Numbered from the stretch's first letter, positions 30,908 to 39,422 are shown. The stretch is DNA of 42,252 nucleotides from an uncultured Clostridia bacterium (GCA_944362615.1 CALVTM010000020.1:1-42252); one strand, 5' to 3'. The notes: generated from the sequence alone by a model not told the origin. A program made the numbers and translations.

Positions 30908-32292
30908 TATCGTTATCTGCCGAAGAGAGTATCGGATTTGTTTATATCCTTTCGCAGTACTCGAATATAATTTACGAATTTTTATTTGAACTTTATGTAT
31001 TTTATGCGATCTTTTCTTTCGGACTGACCCGAAAAAAGTACTTTGCGCTCCGTGTGGCAGCGGGGATAGCCGCAATGCTGGTGATCGGTTTCGGTGCAAT
31101 GGCGGCATACCACTATATCGGAGAAACGGTGTGGGGACGCGTACTGATATATTTCACGCTTTTTGTTTTGTCCGTAGTGCATTTCAGAATGTGTTTTGAT
31201 GAAAGCACGTGGGTAACGCTGTTCTGCTGCGATATGGCGTACGCGGCGCAGAATCTCGTTTATAAAATGTTCCTGACGCTGTGGTGCTTCCTGCTCGATA
31301 TCGGTTTCGGTCCGGAAGTATGGCAGTATAAGCTGATATACTATACGTTTTTCGCGGTGTGCGCGATTGCGGTATATTTCATACTTGCGCGGCGTACACG
31401 CAAATATATGCTCCGCAGAAGGCAGGACTACCGCACCATTGTCATATCCTTTGTCATACTTGCGATAACACTTATTCTCTGTTCGATAGAAGACGTGACG
31501 TTCGCATCACTGTCTTCCGACAGGGAAAATTTGTTTGACAATCAGCTGTATTATATTCTCCGTCAGGCGGGAAATCTTTTCTCGATAATGTGCTGCATCG
31601 TAGTGCTTGCGTATCTTTCGGGTGTACTTGAAAAGCGTGACCTTGAGGAAGAACTGAGGTACGTTCATTACAATGTAGCGCAGATGAAGCAGCAGTACGA
31701 AATATCCAAAGATACGATAGAGCAGATAAACATCAAGTGTCACGATATGCGCCATAAGGTGCGCAGTCTGCTTAAGTCGGGAGTGACCGAGGGCGGGATA
31801 GAGGACGAACTCCGAGAAGCGATAAACATATACGACGCTAACATACGCACCGGAAATAAGACTCTGGACGTAATACTGACGGAAAAGAGCCTTGTGTGTG
31901 AAAAGCGCGGGATAGTTCTGTCGTGCATGGTGGACGGTGAAAAACTGGATTTTGTTCGGGAAGACGACCTTTACTGCCTGTTCGGGAATATAATAGACAA
32001 TGCCGCGGAAGCCGTGGCGGCGCTGCCGGATACTGAAAAAAGGGTCATCAATCTTACCTGCAAAGCGCACGGAGATATGGTGCTGATAGAAGAGGAAAAC
32101 TACTATTCGGGCGAGCTCAGATTCGAGGACGGATTGCCGCAGACTAATAAAGAGGATAAAATGTATCACGGTTTCGGAGTACGCAGTATCCGTATGATAG
32201 CGCGTAATTACGGCGGCGAAATGACGGCGCGCGCAGAGAACGGGATATACTATCTGAGGGTACTGCTTTCCTCGGCTCACGAACAGGTTTAA
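30904..32292 (+). CDS. AgrC-like sensor histidine kinase, 462 aa
   Basis: A GHKL (HPK10-type) kinase. The first about 220 residues contain about six hydrophobic membrane segments (for example VAAGIAAMLVIGFGAMAAYH and TIVISFVILAITLILCSI) with no conserved ligand domain. The dimerisation helix holds IKCHDMRHKVRSLL, where the His of HDMRH is the likely phospho-acceptor. The ATPase domain shows the N-box NIIDNAAEAV and the G-box GFGVRSIRMIARNYGG. No agrB/agrD-like genes are nearby, so the signal is unknown. The start at 30904 overlaps the regulator stop; the open frame upstream is the shadow of the regulator. Confidence 0.9.
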   Translation: MISLSAEESIGFVYILSQYSNIIYEFLFELYVFYAIFSFGLTRKKYFALRVAAGIAAMLVIGFGAMAAYHYIGETVWGRVLIYFTLFVLSVVHFRMCFDESTWVTLFCCDMAYAAQNLVYKMFLTLWCFLLDIGFGPEVWQYKLIYYTFFAVCAIAVYFILARRTRKYMLRRRQDYRTIVISFVILAITLILCSIEDVTFASLSSDRENLFDNQLYYILRQAGNLFSIMCCIVVLAYLSGVLEKRDLEEELRYVHYNVAQMKQQYEISKDTIEQINIKCHDMRHKVRSLLKSGVTEGGIEDELREAINIYDANIRTGNKTLDVILTEKSLVCEKRGIVLSCMVDGEKLDFVREDDLYCLFGNIIDNAAEAVAALPDTEKRVINLTCKAHGDMVLIEEENYYSGELRFEDGLPQTNKEDKMYHGFGVRSIRMIARNYGGEMTARAENGIYYLRVLLSSAHEQV

Positions 32293-32318
32293 TTACAGAA
32301 TACGAAAAAAACATGCAG

Positions 32319-32358
32319 AATAAGGATACCGTATTGACGCGGCGTCCTTATTGTTTTA
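32319..32358 (+). terminator. Terminator of the two-component operon
   Basis: AATAAGGA (32319-32326) pairs with TCCTTATT (32345-32352), followed by GTTTTAT. It is placed 27 bp past the kinase stop. Confidence 0.55.
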
Positions 32359-32477
32359 TATTGCGATTGACCGAAGCGGATACAGGTATTTTGCTCGGTT
32401 CGCATATGTTGACTGCCGAACAGTCGGGTTTTACGGAAGGCTGCAACCGTGCGAAAAATTATTAAGGAGAAATGATA

Positions 32478-34478
32478 ATGAAAACCAAGAGAATTAAGCA
32501 CATTCTGATTGCTTGCTCACTTGCGGCGACGCTTGCATTCACGACGGTATTCACCGCGGCGTGCAGCTGCACACCGGAGCCTGCCGAGCCGATAGACGCT
32601 CCCGAATTTGAGATTGAAAAGATCGTCGACTTTGCAGACGGAGCGAACACCGATGTTATTTTTGCAACGGACGGTTACGGCAACGGCAGCGTATTCAATG
32701 TTGAGTGGGAGACCAATAACGTCATTTACGAGGACGGCGTTGCTAAGATGAGAATAACCGAGGCGGAGAACGCATCTTATCCTTACTACGGCGCTGAGCT
32801 GCGTACATCCAAATGGTATCACTACGGTTTCTACTCCGTAAGCATGAAGCCGAGTAAAGATACCGGAACGGCAAGTACGTTCTTCACTTACACCGGTCCT
32901 TACGGCGAGTATGACGAGGAAGGCAATCTTCACCCTTGGGATGAGATAGACATAGAGTTCCTCGGTAAAGACACGACTGAAGTGCAGTTCAACTACTATG
33001 TGAACGGCAAGGGCGGTCACGAGTATATGTACGATCTCGGCTTTGACGCTTCCGAAGAATTCCATACTTACGGATTCCTTTGGGAAGAGGACGCAATAAC
33101 CTGGTACGTTGACGGCGAGCCGGTTTACCAGGTGACCGAAGAAGACGCAAAAGACGGACTTCCTTCCACTCCCGGCCGCATAATGATGAACCACTGGTGC
33201 GGTTCGAAAGATGCTGAAGGATGGATGGGCAAGTATAACGGATATGAGACAGATGTTGAATACCAGTGGGTAGGCGCAACGTCCGATCCTATCGATCCCA
33301 TAACCACTCCTCCGGGAACGGAAAACCCGGATGTGCCGGCAGGCGATATAACCGTAACGCCGGGCGAGGACGTAGCTCTTACGTTCGTCAATTCCGACAA
33401 TGTAAACAATCCCTATACGATAACTCCGGATGCTGACGGAAAGACCGTCAATGTCACTTACTCGAGCGTTACCGACAACACCTATACTAACCTTGTTGCA
33501 GCCATAACCGATCAGGCAAGCGCGGAAGACAACGCATTCGGCATCACGGTCACGAACAACGGCGACAAAGACGTAGATATCCGTATCGATGTTCGCGACA
33601 CCACGATAAAGAACGACAGCTCCGGTGGCGGCTATGCAAACGGTATACCTCGTCACTGCTGCCTTAACTCCAATGCGGTACAGGACGGCGAAACGCTTTC
33701 CACAACGGATCATGAGTGGGGCGGTTCCAAGTTCACCGTAGCGGCAGGCGCAACTTCCGAGCTCGTAGTAGTTTACGACAAGGACAGCTTTGTTTGCGGT
33801 AACATAACGAAAGACGGTCCTTTCACCGTTAATGACATTACGATATTCGTAGACAGCCATGGCGGTACGGCGGACGTCAACTCGGGCGACATTACTTTCA
33901 GTCACATGAATTTCGGCAGCGCGGTTATCGGCGAAGAGGGTGAAACCGAGCAGCCCGGCGTTCTTGAACCGATCATAACCGAAGGCAAGACCTACCAGGT
34001 AAACCCCGTTTCTTCCGAAGAGACTGTTGCGATCCCGTTTGCATCCGCATCGTATACCGTTACGGCAGCCGAAGATAACAAGTCCATGGACGTAACTTAT
34101 ACGGATATCGGCGGACAGAGCTACCAGGTTATCAATTCGCTGGTAGAGACCGCGGCAGGCGAAAACGTATTTGCAGTCAAGATCAAGAACAACGGTACGG
34201 AAACCGTGAACGTCCGCATCAACGTTCTTAAGGACGGCAAGAACATCAACGTAGGCGCGACACAGGACGGCGTAGGCGTTCGCACTGATATGGAGTGGGG
34301 CGGTTCGTTCTTCACCGTAGCGGCAGGCAGCACGATCGACGCAGTCGTATACTTCGGCGACACTGCGACCGAGATCCAGTTCATGGTAGACTCGTCGCTC
34401 AGCAGCGCGGAAGCACATTCCGGAAACATCACCGTATCCGAATACAGAATAGGCGAGGCAACTCCCGTAGAAGCATAA
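32478..34478 (+). CDS. Secreted GH16-family beta-glucanase with two tandem C-terminal modules, 666 aa
   Basis: The N-terminal signal peptide (MKTKRIKHILIACSLAATLA, then FTTVFTAACS) probably ends in a lipobox-like Cys, so this is likely a surface lipoprotein. Residues about 35-280 form a glycoside hydrolase family 16 domain with the catalytic motif DEIDIEF (Glu156 nucleophile, Asp158, Glu160 acid/base) and aromatic subsite residues. A Pro/Thr linker follows, then two homologous beta-sandwich modules (about 290-490 and 500-660). Both contain a W-G-G-S-x-F-T-V-A-A-G motif and a ValThrTyr repeat, as carbohydrate-binding modules do. The second ATG (32478) is used because AAGGAG lies 8 bp upstream. 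Substrate: probably a beta-1,3/1,4-glucan. It follows the LytTR pair. Confidence 0.85.
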   Translation: MKTKRIKHILIACSLAATLAFTTVFTAACSCTPEPAEPIDAPEFEIEKIVDFADGANTDVIFATDGYGNGSVFNVEWETNNVIYEDGVAKMRITEAENASYPYYGAELRTSKWYHYGFYSVSMKPSKDTGTASTFFTYTGPYGEYDEEGNLHPWDEIDIEFLGKDTTEVQFNYYVNGKGGHEYMYDLGFDASEEFHTYGFLWEEDAITWYVDGEPVYQVTEEDAKDGLPSTPGRIMMNHWCGSKDAEGWMGKYNGYETDVEYQWVGATSDPIDPITTPPGTENPDVPAGDITVTPGEDVALTFVNSDNVNNPYTITPDADGKTVNVTYSSVTDNTYTNLVAAITDQASAEDNAFGITVTNNGDKDVDIRIDVRDTTIKNDSSGGGYANGIPRHCCLNSNAVQDGETLSTTDHEWGGSKFTVAAGATSELVVVYDKDSFVCGNITKDGPFTVNDITIFVDSHGGTADVNSGDITFSHMNFGSAVIGEEGETEQPGVLEPIITEGKTYQVNPVSSEETVAIPFASASYTVTAAEDNKSMDVTYTDIGGQSYQVINSLVETAAGENVFAVKIKNNGTETVNVRINVLKDGKNINVGATQDGVGVRTDMEWGGSFFTVAAGSTIDAVVYFGDTATEIQFMVDSSLSSAEAHSGNITVSEYRIGEATPVEA

Positions 34479-34507
34479 ACTGACAGGCATCATCATATGC
34501 CCACCGT

Positions 34508-34542
34508 AACACGGCTGTCCCGGAAAATGGGACAGCCGTGTT
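34508..34542 (+). terminator. Intrinsic terminator after the GH16 gene
   Basis: AACACGGCTGTCCC (34508-34521), 7-nt loop, GGGACAGCCGTGTT (34529-34542): a perfect 14-bp stem followed by ATTTATCC. Confidence 0.8.
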
Positions 34543-34547
34543 ATTTA

Positions 34548-34700
34548 TCCTCGGTAAAAAGTAGAAGGCATTAAAATAAGACAGCTCTTTTTCCACATAT
34601 CCCGAAAATTTAAATCCGTATTTTTTGATTGCAATTCTATCGGAATTATTTCTGTCGATAAAGACGGAAATCGGTAATTCCGCTGTTTTTATTTCCGTTT
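34548..34700 (-). pseudogene. Relic of a GNAT acetyltransferase (C-terminal part)
   Basis: On the minus strand the frame reads TAELPISVFIDRNNSDRIAI and then KKYGFKFSGYVEKELSYFNAF. This is the last part of a GNAT domain (V-x-x-x-N-x-x-A-I-x-x-Y-x-x-x-G-F). No start, acetyl-CoA loop or clear stop is present, and the GH16 terminator and the icd promoter crowd it on both sides. Together these account for the 34479-34824 gap. Confidence 0.4.
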
Positions 34701-34747
34701 GTCTGCAGGGAAAATTCCCGAGGGCACAAACAATCACTGCCAAAAAC

Positions 34748-34776
34748 TTGCCAATAGCCGAGTAAAATGTTATAAT
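34748..34776 (+). promoter_or_regulatory. Sigma-A promoter of icd
   Basis: TTGCCA (34748-34753), 17 bp, TATAAT (34771-34776). The leader is about 42 nt, with CAGGAGA as ribosome site before the ATG at 34825. Confidence 0.8.
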
Positions 34777-34824
34777 ATACCGCGTAAGAGATAACGGGGA
34801 TATAAAAACGACAGGAGACCTGAA

Positions 34825-36024
34825 ATGAAAATAACGTACGAAAAGCCGATAGTCGAGATGCAGGGCGACGAGATGACCCGCATTCTGTGGGACTGGATCA
34901 AAGAATACCTTATAACTCCGTATGTGGAACTTAAAACCGAGTTTTACGACCTGGGACTCGTTCACCGCGATGAGACGGACGACGTCGTGACCCGTGAGGC
35001 GGGTGAAGCGATCAAGCGTCTGGGCGTAGGCGTCAAGTGTGCGACCATCACTCCGAACAATCAGCGTATGGAAGAGTACGGGCTCAAGCGTCTTTACCCG
35101 TCGCCGAACGGTACGATAAGAGCCATTCTTGACGGCACGGTATTCCGCACCCCGATACTTGTAAAAGGCATAACGCCTTATGTGCCCGGCTGGACTCAGC
35201 CCATAACGATAGCGCGTCATGCATACGGCGACGTATACAAGGCAACCGATGTCCGTATCGAGGGTCCGGCAAAAGCCGAGCTTAAGGTAACGGCGGCAGA
35301 CGGCACGGTAACGACATATCCGGTACATGACTTCAAGGGGGCAGGTGTACTTCAGGGTATGCACAACACGGATAAGTCCATATCCGCTTTTGCTCACTCA
35401 TGTTTCAACTATGCACTTTCGGTCAAGCGCGATCTCTGGCTGGGTACGAAAGACACGATCAGTAAGATTTACGACGGCAGATTCAAGGCGATATTCGCAT
35501 CGATATATGAAAACGAATATAAGGATGCTTTTGAAAAGGCGGGCATAACTTACGAATACACGCTTATCGACGACTGTGTCGCGCGCGTTATGCGCAGCAA
35601 CGGCGGCATGGTTTGGGCATGCAAGAACTATGACGGCGATGTCATGAGCGACATGCTTGCTACCGCGTTCGGTTCGCTTGCGATGATGAGCAGCGTGCTT
35701 GTATCTCCTGACGGCAATTACGAGTACGAGGCGGCACACGGTACCGTTACCCGTCACTATTACAAATACCGTGCCGGCGAATCCACCTCGACTAACCCGG
35801 TTGCGACTATCTTCGCATGGAGCGGCGCACTCGGCAAGCGCGGTGAGCTTGAGAATAATGCCGCACTTGTGGACTTTGCTGCACGTCTGGAAAAAGCCAC
35901 ACTTTCGACGATTGAAAGCGGTTACATGACCGGTGATCTTGCCGCGATCTTCAAGTCTGATACGGTAAAGCCCGTTAAACTGGAATCCGAAGCATTCCTC
36001 AAAGCAATAGCGGAAAGAATCTGA
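34825..36024 (+). CDS. icd: NADP-dependent isocitrate dehydrogenase (eukaryotic-like type II)
   Basis: Oxidises isocitrate to 2-oxoglutarate with NADP in the TCA pathway, supplying 2-oxoglutarate and NADPH in an anaerobe. The N-terminus ITYEKPIVEMQGDEMTRILW and the block SPNGTIRAILDGTVFRTPI are typical of the homodimeric type II enzyme, as is GWTQPITIARHAYGDVY. The catalytic and cofactor segment YEAAHGTVTRHYYKYRAGES is intact, with the N-P-V-A-T-I-F-A-W ending after it. The length of 399 aa matches the family. It is monocistronic, with its own promoter and terminator. Confidence 0.95.
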   Translation: MKITYEKPIVEMQGDEMTRILWDWIKEYLITPYVELKTEFYDLGLVHRDETDDVVTREAGEAIKRLGVGVKCATITPNNQRMEEYGLKRLYPSPNGTIRAILDGTVFRTPILVKGITPYVPGWTQPITIARHAYGDVYKATDVRIEGPAKAELKVTAADGTVTTYPVHDFKGAGVLQGMHNTDKSISAFAHSCFNYALSVKRDLWLGTKDTISKIYDGRFKAIFASIYENEYKDAFEKAGITYEYTLIDDCVARVMRSNGGMVWACKNYDGDVMSDMLATAFGSLAMMSSVLVSPDGNYEYEAAHGTVTRHYYKYRAGESTSTNPVATIFAWSGALGKRGELENNAALVDFAARLEKATLSTIESGYMTGDLAAIFKSDTVKPVKLESEAFLKAIAERI

Positions 36025-36071
36025 TATATTTGACGGACGCGCCGCCTGCCGGTTGCGTAAATAATGACTTA

Positions 36072-36105
36072 AAAAAGTGAAACGCCTTACGTCGTTTCAC
36101 TTTTT
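36072..36105 (+). terminator. Intrinsic terminator of icd
   Basis: AAAAAGTGAAACG (36072-36084), 8-nt loop, CGTTTCACTTTTT (36093-36105). Perfect 13-bp stem with T-run, also usable from the other side. Confidence 0.85.
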
Positions 36106-36201
36106 CATTTGCCCGGTTTTACGCTTCGTTGTCGGCGTATCTCATATCCTGTCCGCGGGAATAAAATTAAGGGAGAAAACGCGCGTATTATGCGAAAAGC
36201 G

Positions 36202-36230
36202 GTGACAAAATATAGCAGGTGTGGTATACT
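36202..36230 (+). promoter_or_regulatory. Promoter that places transcription start at the ATG (leaderless PHP gene)
   Basis: GTGACA (36202-36207), 17 bp, TATACT (36225-36230): each hexamer has one mismatch to the sigma-A consensus. The ATG at 36237 begins 7 bases after the -10, i.e. about where transcription should start. There is no Shine-Dalgarno site. Confidence 0.6.
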
Positions 36231-36236
36231 GTACAT

Positions 36237-36968
36237 ATGTTTTCAGGGGATTATCACACTCATACCGTATACTCTCACGGCAAAGGCAGTATTGAGGATA
36301 ATGTAGTCGCGGCGGTAAAAAAGGGGCTGAAGGCGATAGCTGTTACCGATCATGGTATAAGCGGTTATCCGGGCAGTCTTAACCCGGAGGATTTTGACTC
36401 GTTCATGTCCGATATCGAGCGCAGCCGGCGGCTTCATCCGGAGATAAAAGTGCTTGCCGGAGTGGAGTGCAATCTGCTGGGCGAAAGCGGCGAGGTGGAT
36501 CTCCCGAAAGAGTTTGCCGACAGACTGGATCTTGTTTTATGCGGATTCCATTTTGCGCGGTTGCCCCGGAACTGGAAGGACTTTTTCGGATTCTGGGTGC
36601 CGAATGTGACAGGAAAAAAGAGTACCGCGGCGCGCATAGCCGGAAACACGGACGCATATTTACGGGCAATGGAAAACAACCGTATAAGCGTAATATCTCA
36701 TCCGATGCGAAGCTGCAGAGTTGATCTCAGAACGATCGGAGAAGCCGCGGCAAGACTCGGGGTGTATATAGAGCTCAACGGTAAATCGATGTGTCTTACG
36801 GAAGACGACCTCAAGGTATTATATGAAACCGGCTGTGAGTTCATATGCTCATCGGATGCTCATGAGCCGGAACGGGTGGGGGATTTTTCGGCTGCCGGTG
36901 TGTACGTATCCGCCGGGCTCGATCTTTCGCATATAGTCAACTGGAACAGGGAACCGGAATTCAGATAG
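36237..36968 (+). CDS. PHP-domain metal-dependent hydrolase, 243 aa
   Basis: The start MFSGDYHTHTVYSHGKGSIE has the HxH metal motif (His7, His9) of the PHP family. ITDHG-like AVTDHGISGYPG follows, with GVECNLL, ISHPMR and SSDAHEP as further metal ligands. The size fits the YcdX-type PHP phosphatases/phosphoesterases; the substrate is not predictable. The start is chosen at 36237 because the family begins there. The frame is open 6 codons upstream, but that would place the start before the -10. The XRE-like gene follows after 7 bp. Confidence 0.85.
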   Translation: MFSGDYHTHTVYSHGKGSIEDNVVAAVKKGLKAIAVTDHGISGYPGSLNPEDFDSFMSDIERSRRLHPEIKVLAGVECNLLGESGEVDLPKEFADRLDLVLCGFHFARLPRNWKDFFGFWVPNVTGKKSTAARIAGNTDAYLRAMENNRISVISHPMRSCRVDLRTIGEAAARLGVYIELNGKSMCLTEDDLKVLYETGCEFICSSDAHEPERVGDFSAAGVYVSAGLDLSHIVNWNREPEFR

Positions 36969-36975
36969 GAGTTTT

Positions 36976-37422
36976 ATGAAAAGCAGACAGAAAGACATTA
37001 TTTTCGGACGGCGCGTGCGGCAGCTCATGTCGGAAAAATCGTATGCGCCTGAGGATGTGGAACGCCTGACGGGCATTCCGCGGGAGTCTGTGGAGATATG
37101 GGTATCCCCCGAACACGTGAACAATGCCGATACCGTGCGCTCTAATCTTGCGGCGCTTTGCGGCGTTTTTGGTTGCAGTGCAGGATATATTCTCGGCGCG
37201 TCCGACGACCGCGGTGCTTTCAGACCGCATAAGCCCGAGGCGTTCGTACCTTTGCTGTATACCGTTCTTGCAAGATACGGAAAGACGTTGCACGGTATGT
37301 TCGGAAAAACTCATATTGCAGATAATCATATGCGCGTATGGAAGACGGGCGGAGAGCCGCTCGCATCCGACATATTCACGCTTTCTCATTATATAGGCTG
37401 TACGCCTGACGAGCTGATCTGA
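36976..37422 (+). CDS. Tandem XRE-like DNA-binding protein, 148 aa
   Basis: The N-terminal half (about 1-70) follows an XRE helix-turn-helix: FGRRVRQLMSEKSYAPEDVE, RLTGIPRESVEIWVSPEHVN, then LAALCGVFGCSAGYILGASD. The C-terminal half repeats the pattern with LYTVLARYGKTLHGMFGKTH and MRVWKTGGEPLASDIFTLSH, ending IGCTPDELI. It therefore looks like two HTH units, the second complete except for a degenerate recognition helix. AGGAG precedes the ATG by 6-7 bases. Co-transcribed with the PHP gene; the regulatory target is unknown. Confidence 0.65.
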   Translation: MKSRQKDIIFGRRVRQLMSEKSYAPEDVERLTGIPRESVEIWVSPEHVNNADTVRSNLAALCGVFGCSAGYILGASDDRGAFRPHKPEAFVPLLYTVLARYGKTLHGMFGKTHIADNHMRVWKTGGEPLASDIFTLSHYIGCTPDELI

Positions 37423-37440
37423 TAAATTAGAACGGAATGA

Positions 37441-37519
37441 AAAAAGAGCGGGATATGATATGCACCTCCAAAGCTGTCCAACTTTTGGGGTGCATATCAA
37501 TATTGATCCCGCTCTTTTT
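37441..37519 (+). terminator. Terminator of the XRE-like gene, with a 44-bp IS3-end-like palindrome in its loop
   Basis: Outer stem: AAAAAGAGCGGGAT (37441-37454) and ATCCCGCTCTTTTT (37506-37519). Inside lies a nearly perfect palindrome (37456-37499; arms TGATATGCACC and GGTGCATATCA). Its right half, TGTCCAACTTTTGGGGTGCA, matches the IS3 right end at 156-175 in 17 of 20 positions. It looks like a minimal IS-derived element that landed in the loop of a terminator and left it functional. Confidence 0.7.
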
Positions 37520-37524
37520 ACGCA

Positions 37525-37559
37525 TGAAAAAGACGCATACCCGGGAAGGTATGCGTCTT
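37525..37559 (-). terminator. Intrinsic terminator of pdxST (minus strand)
   Basis: AAGACGCATACC (37530-37541), 6-nt loop, GGTATGCGTCTT (37548-37559). On the minus strand the stem is followed by TTTTCATG. Confidence 0.8.
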
Positions 37560-37563
37560 AACG

Positions 37564-38130
37564 TCAGTGTTTGATCATTTTAAGGAAATACTCGTGCACG
37601 CGGGTATCGCCGGTCAATTCGGGATGAAAGGCAGTTACGAGCTGATTGCCTTCACGTGCGGCAACGATATGCCCGTCCACAACGGAAAGTGTCTCGGCAT
37701 TGCCGCTTACCTTTTCGATATAAGGTGCGCGTATGAATGTCATCGGTATTTCTCCGATACCCTTCATGTCCGCCGTGCAGGCGAAGCTGCCGAGCTGCCG
37801 TCCGTATGCGTTTCGCCGTGCGGAGATATCCATTGTTCCGAGATACACATGCGGATCGTTTTCGATATGCCTGGCAAGCAGGATCAGACCGGCGCAGGTG
37901 CCGAACACCGGCATTCCGTCCGTGATCATATTACGCACGTCGTCCATCATTCCGAGGTCTCCGAGCAGTTTGCCGATCACGGTGGACTCGCCGCCGGGTA
38001 TGATCAATCCGTCGAAAGAGCGGGCGAGATCGGACTTCTGCCTGATCTCGAACGACTCCGCGCCAAGACTGCCGAGCATATGTATATGCTCAATGAATGC
38101 GCCCTGAAGGCACAGTACGCCTATGCGCAT
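37564..38130 (-). CDS. pdxT: Pyridoxal 5'-phosphate synthase glutaminase subunit
   Basis: A class I glutaminase that releases ammonia for PdxS in the DXP-independent route to vitamin B6 cofactor. GVLCLQGAFIEH opens the protein. The active-site Cys is in FGTCAGLILLA, the oxyanion loop in IIPGGESTVIG, and the His/Glu dyad in TAFHPELTGDTRVHEYF. The length of 188 aa is normal. It follows pdxS with one base between the stop and the ATG, so translation is coupled. A terminator lies just past the stop. Confidence 0.95.
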   Translation of the reverse strand: MRIGVLCLQGAFIEHIHMLGSLGAESFEIRQKSDLARSFDGLIIPGGESTVIGKLLGDLGMMDDVRNMITDGMPVFGTCAGLILLARHIENDPHVYLGTMDISARRNAYGRQLGSFACTADMKGIGEIPMTFIRAPYIEKVSGNAETLSVVDGHIVAAREGNQLVTAFHPELTGDTRVHEYFLKMIKH

Positions 38131-38131
38131 A

Positions 38132-39004
38132 TTATTTGCCGCGCTCCGCCATAAGAAGCTGGATTTCCTGCTCGTTTATGCCGACCATTGCCTCACCGAG
38201 ATCCTCGCTGAGTTCTGCAATAAGTTTGGCGTCGGTATAGTTGGTTACCGCCTGGACTATAGCACGTGCGCGCTTAGCGGGGTTACCCGACTTGAATATA
38301 CCACTGCCGACGAATACGCCTTCAGCGCCGAGCTGCATCATGAGGGAAGCATCTGCGGGAGTCGCTACGCCGCCTGCGGCAAAGTTGACGACGGGAAGCT
38401 TTCCGTTCTTATGGACGTAAAGCACGAGGTCATAGGGGACCTGAAGCTTTTTAGCTTCGTCGAACAGCTCATCTTCGGCGCACGACGTAAGGCGACGGAT
38501 ATCGCTCATCATCTTGCGCATGTGACGGACTGCCTGAACAACGTCGCCGGTACCCGGTTCGCCCTTGGTACGGATCATGCTTGCGCCTTCATTGATACGG
38601 CGGAGGGCCTCACCGAGGTCTTTAGCACCGCATACGAAAGGCACGTCAAATTTAGTCTTGTCGATATGGTACACGTCATCAGCGGGGGAAAGCACTTCAG
38701 ACTCATCGATATAGTCGATCTCGATAGCCTGGAGCACCTGTGCCTCCGCAAAATGTCCGATACGGCATTTAGCCATAACGGGTATTGATACGGCTTCCTG
38801 AATGCCCTTTATCATCTTGGGGTCGCTCATACGCGAAACGCCGCCGGCGGCACGTATATCCGCAGGTATGCGTTCAAGTGCCATAACGGCGCACGCGCCT
38901 GCTTCCTCTGCGATACGAGCCTGTTCGGGCGTGGTTACATCCATGATAACGCCGCCTTTAAGCATCTGGGCAAGATTCTTATTTAATTCCCAACGGTTTT
39001 CCAT
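38132..39004 (-). CDS. pdxS: Pyridoxal 5'-phosphate synthase lyase subunit
   Basis: A (beta/alpha)8 barrel that joins ribose-5-phosphate, glyceraldehyde-3-phosphate and ammonia into PLP, forming a 12-mer with PdxT around it. Characteristic blocks: [40 protein letters not shown], the catalytic Lys in [21 protein letters not shown], and the second active-site Lys in [11 protein letters not shown]. The length of 290 aa is standard. AAGAGG lies 9 bp upstream of the ATG. Its promoter is at 39048-39077, downstream of the noncoding RNA candidate. Confidence 0.96.
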   Translation of the reverse strand: MENRWELNKNLAQMLKGGVIMDVTTPEQARIAEEAGACAVMALERIPADIRAAGGVSRMSDPKMIKGIQEAVSIPVMAKCRIGHFAEAQVLQAIEIDYIDESEVLSPADDVYHIDKTKFDVPFVCGAKDLGEALRRINEGASMIRTKGEPGTGDVVQAVRHMRKMMSDIRRLTSCAEDELFDEAKKLQVPYDLVLYVHKNGKLPVVNFAAGGVATPADASLMMQLGAEGVFVGSGIFKSGNPAKRARAIVQAVTNYTDAKLIAELSEDLGEAMVGINEQEIQLLMAERGK

Positions 39005-39047
39005 AGCTGAATACCTCTTTACGGTTAGAAAATTTTGTTTACATATA

Positions 39048-39077
39048 ATAATACAACGATTCGACCATAATTGTCAA
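39048..39077 (-). promoter_or_regulatory. Sigma-A promoter of pdxST (minus strand)
   Basis: On the minus strand, TTGACA (39072-39077), 18 bp, TATTAT (39048-39053). The leader to the pdxS ATG is about 38 nt. Confidence 0.65.
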
Positions 39078-39140
39078 CCGTTTTGGTCATATCCGCATAT
39101 GCGGCGGCGTGTGGAACAAAAAACCAGGCGTACTGCGCGG

Positions 39141-39387
39141 CAGAAAAAAAGATGCCCGGGAGATGGGCATCCGAAAGGGGGAACTGCGCCTGATGGTGGT
39201 TTTAGCGCAGGTTGTAACAGGCGGATAAAAGCGGAATAATATATATATGTACACGCCGGAGCGGCGGTTATCGGCATTTTGCGCAAGGCGTACATTCTGT
39301 ACGTAATTCCCGGCGCAGCGTGCAGGAGCAGGCGTTATGCGGATTACTCTGTCGGAGATTGCCGCATATATTCTGCTTACTTCCTAC
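39141..39387 (-). ncRNA. Structured noncoding RNA candidate, about 245 nt, minus strand, upstream of pdxST
   Basis: It is bounded by a sigma-A promoter at 39394-39422 and an intrinsic terminator: GATGCCC and GGGCATC (39151-39171), followed on the minus strand by TTTTTTT. No ORF with a ribosome site lies in it. On the minus strand I see stems ATGCGG with CCGCAT, inner CTC with GAG; CGTACA GAA TGTACG enclosed by TGCGC and GCGCA; and CTGCGC with GCGCAG next to the terminator. It could be a free small RNA or a premature-termination leader for pdxST. It does not show the helix-8 motif of SRP RNA, and I cannot match it to 6S RNA, RNase P RNA or a riboswitch I know. Confidence 0.5.
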
Positions 39388-39393
39388 ACGTAT

Positions 39394-39422
39394 ATTATAC
39401 AGCTAAGATCAGATTTTGTCAT
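39394..39422 (-). promoter_or_regulatory. Promoter of the noncoding RNA candidate (minus strand)
   Basis: On the minus strand, ATGACA (39417-39422), 17 bp, TATAAT (39394-39399): a near-consensus vegetative promoter pointing away from the oxidoreductase gene at 39599. The remaining 39423-39598 bases are AT-rich and hold only the ribosome site of that gene (ATGGAGA). Confidence 0.65.

Noticed and set aside
32517..34496. 659-codon open frame on the minus strand across the GH16 gene
   Set aside because: It is the exact shadow of the GH16 coding region, arises from its codon bias, and has no family motif or ribosome site.
34701..35397. Minus-strand open frame running from icd into the GNAT relic
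   Set aside because: The part inside icd is a shadow of that gene; only 34548-34700 reads like a real protein relic.
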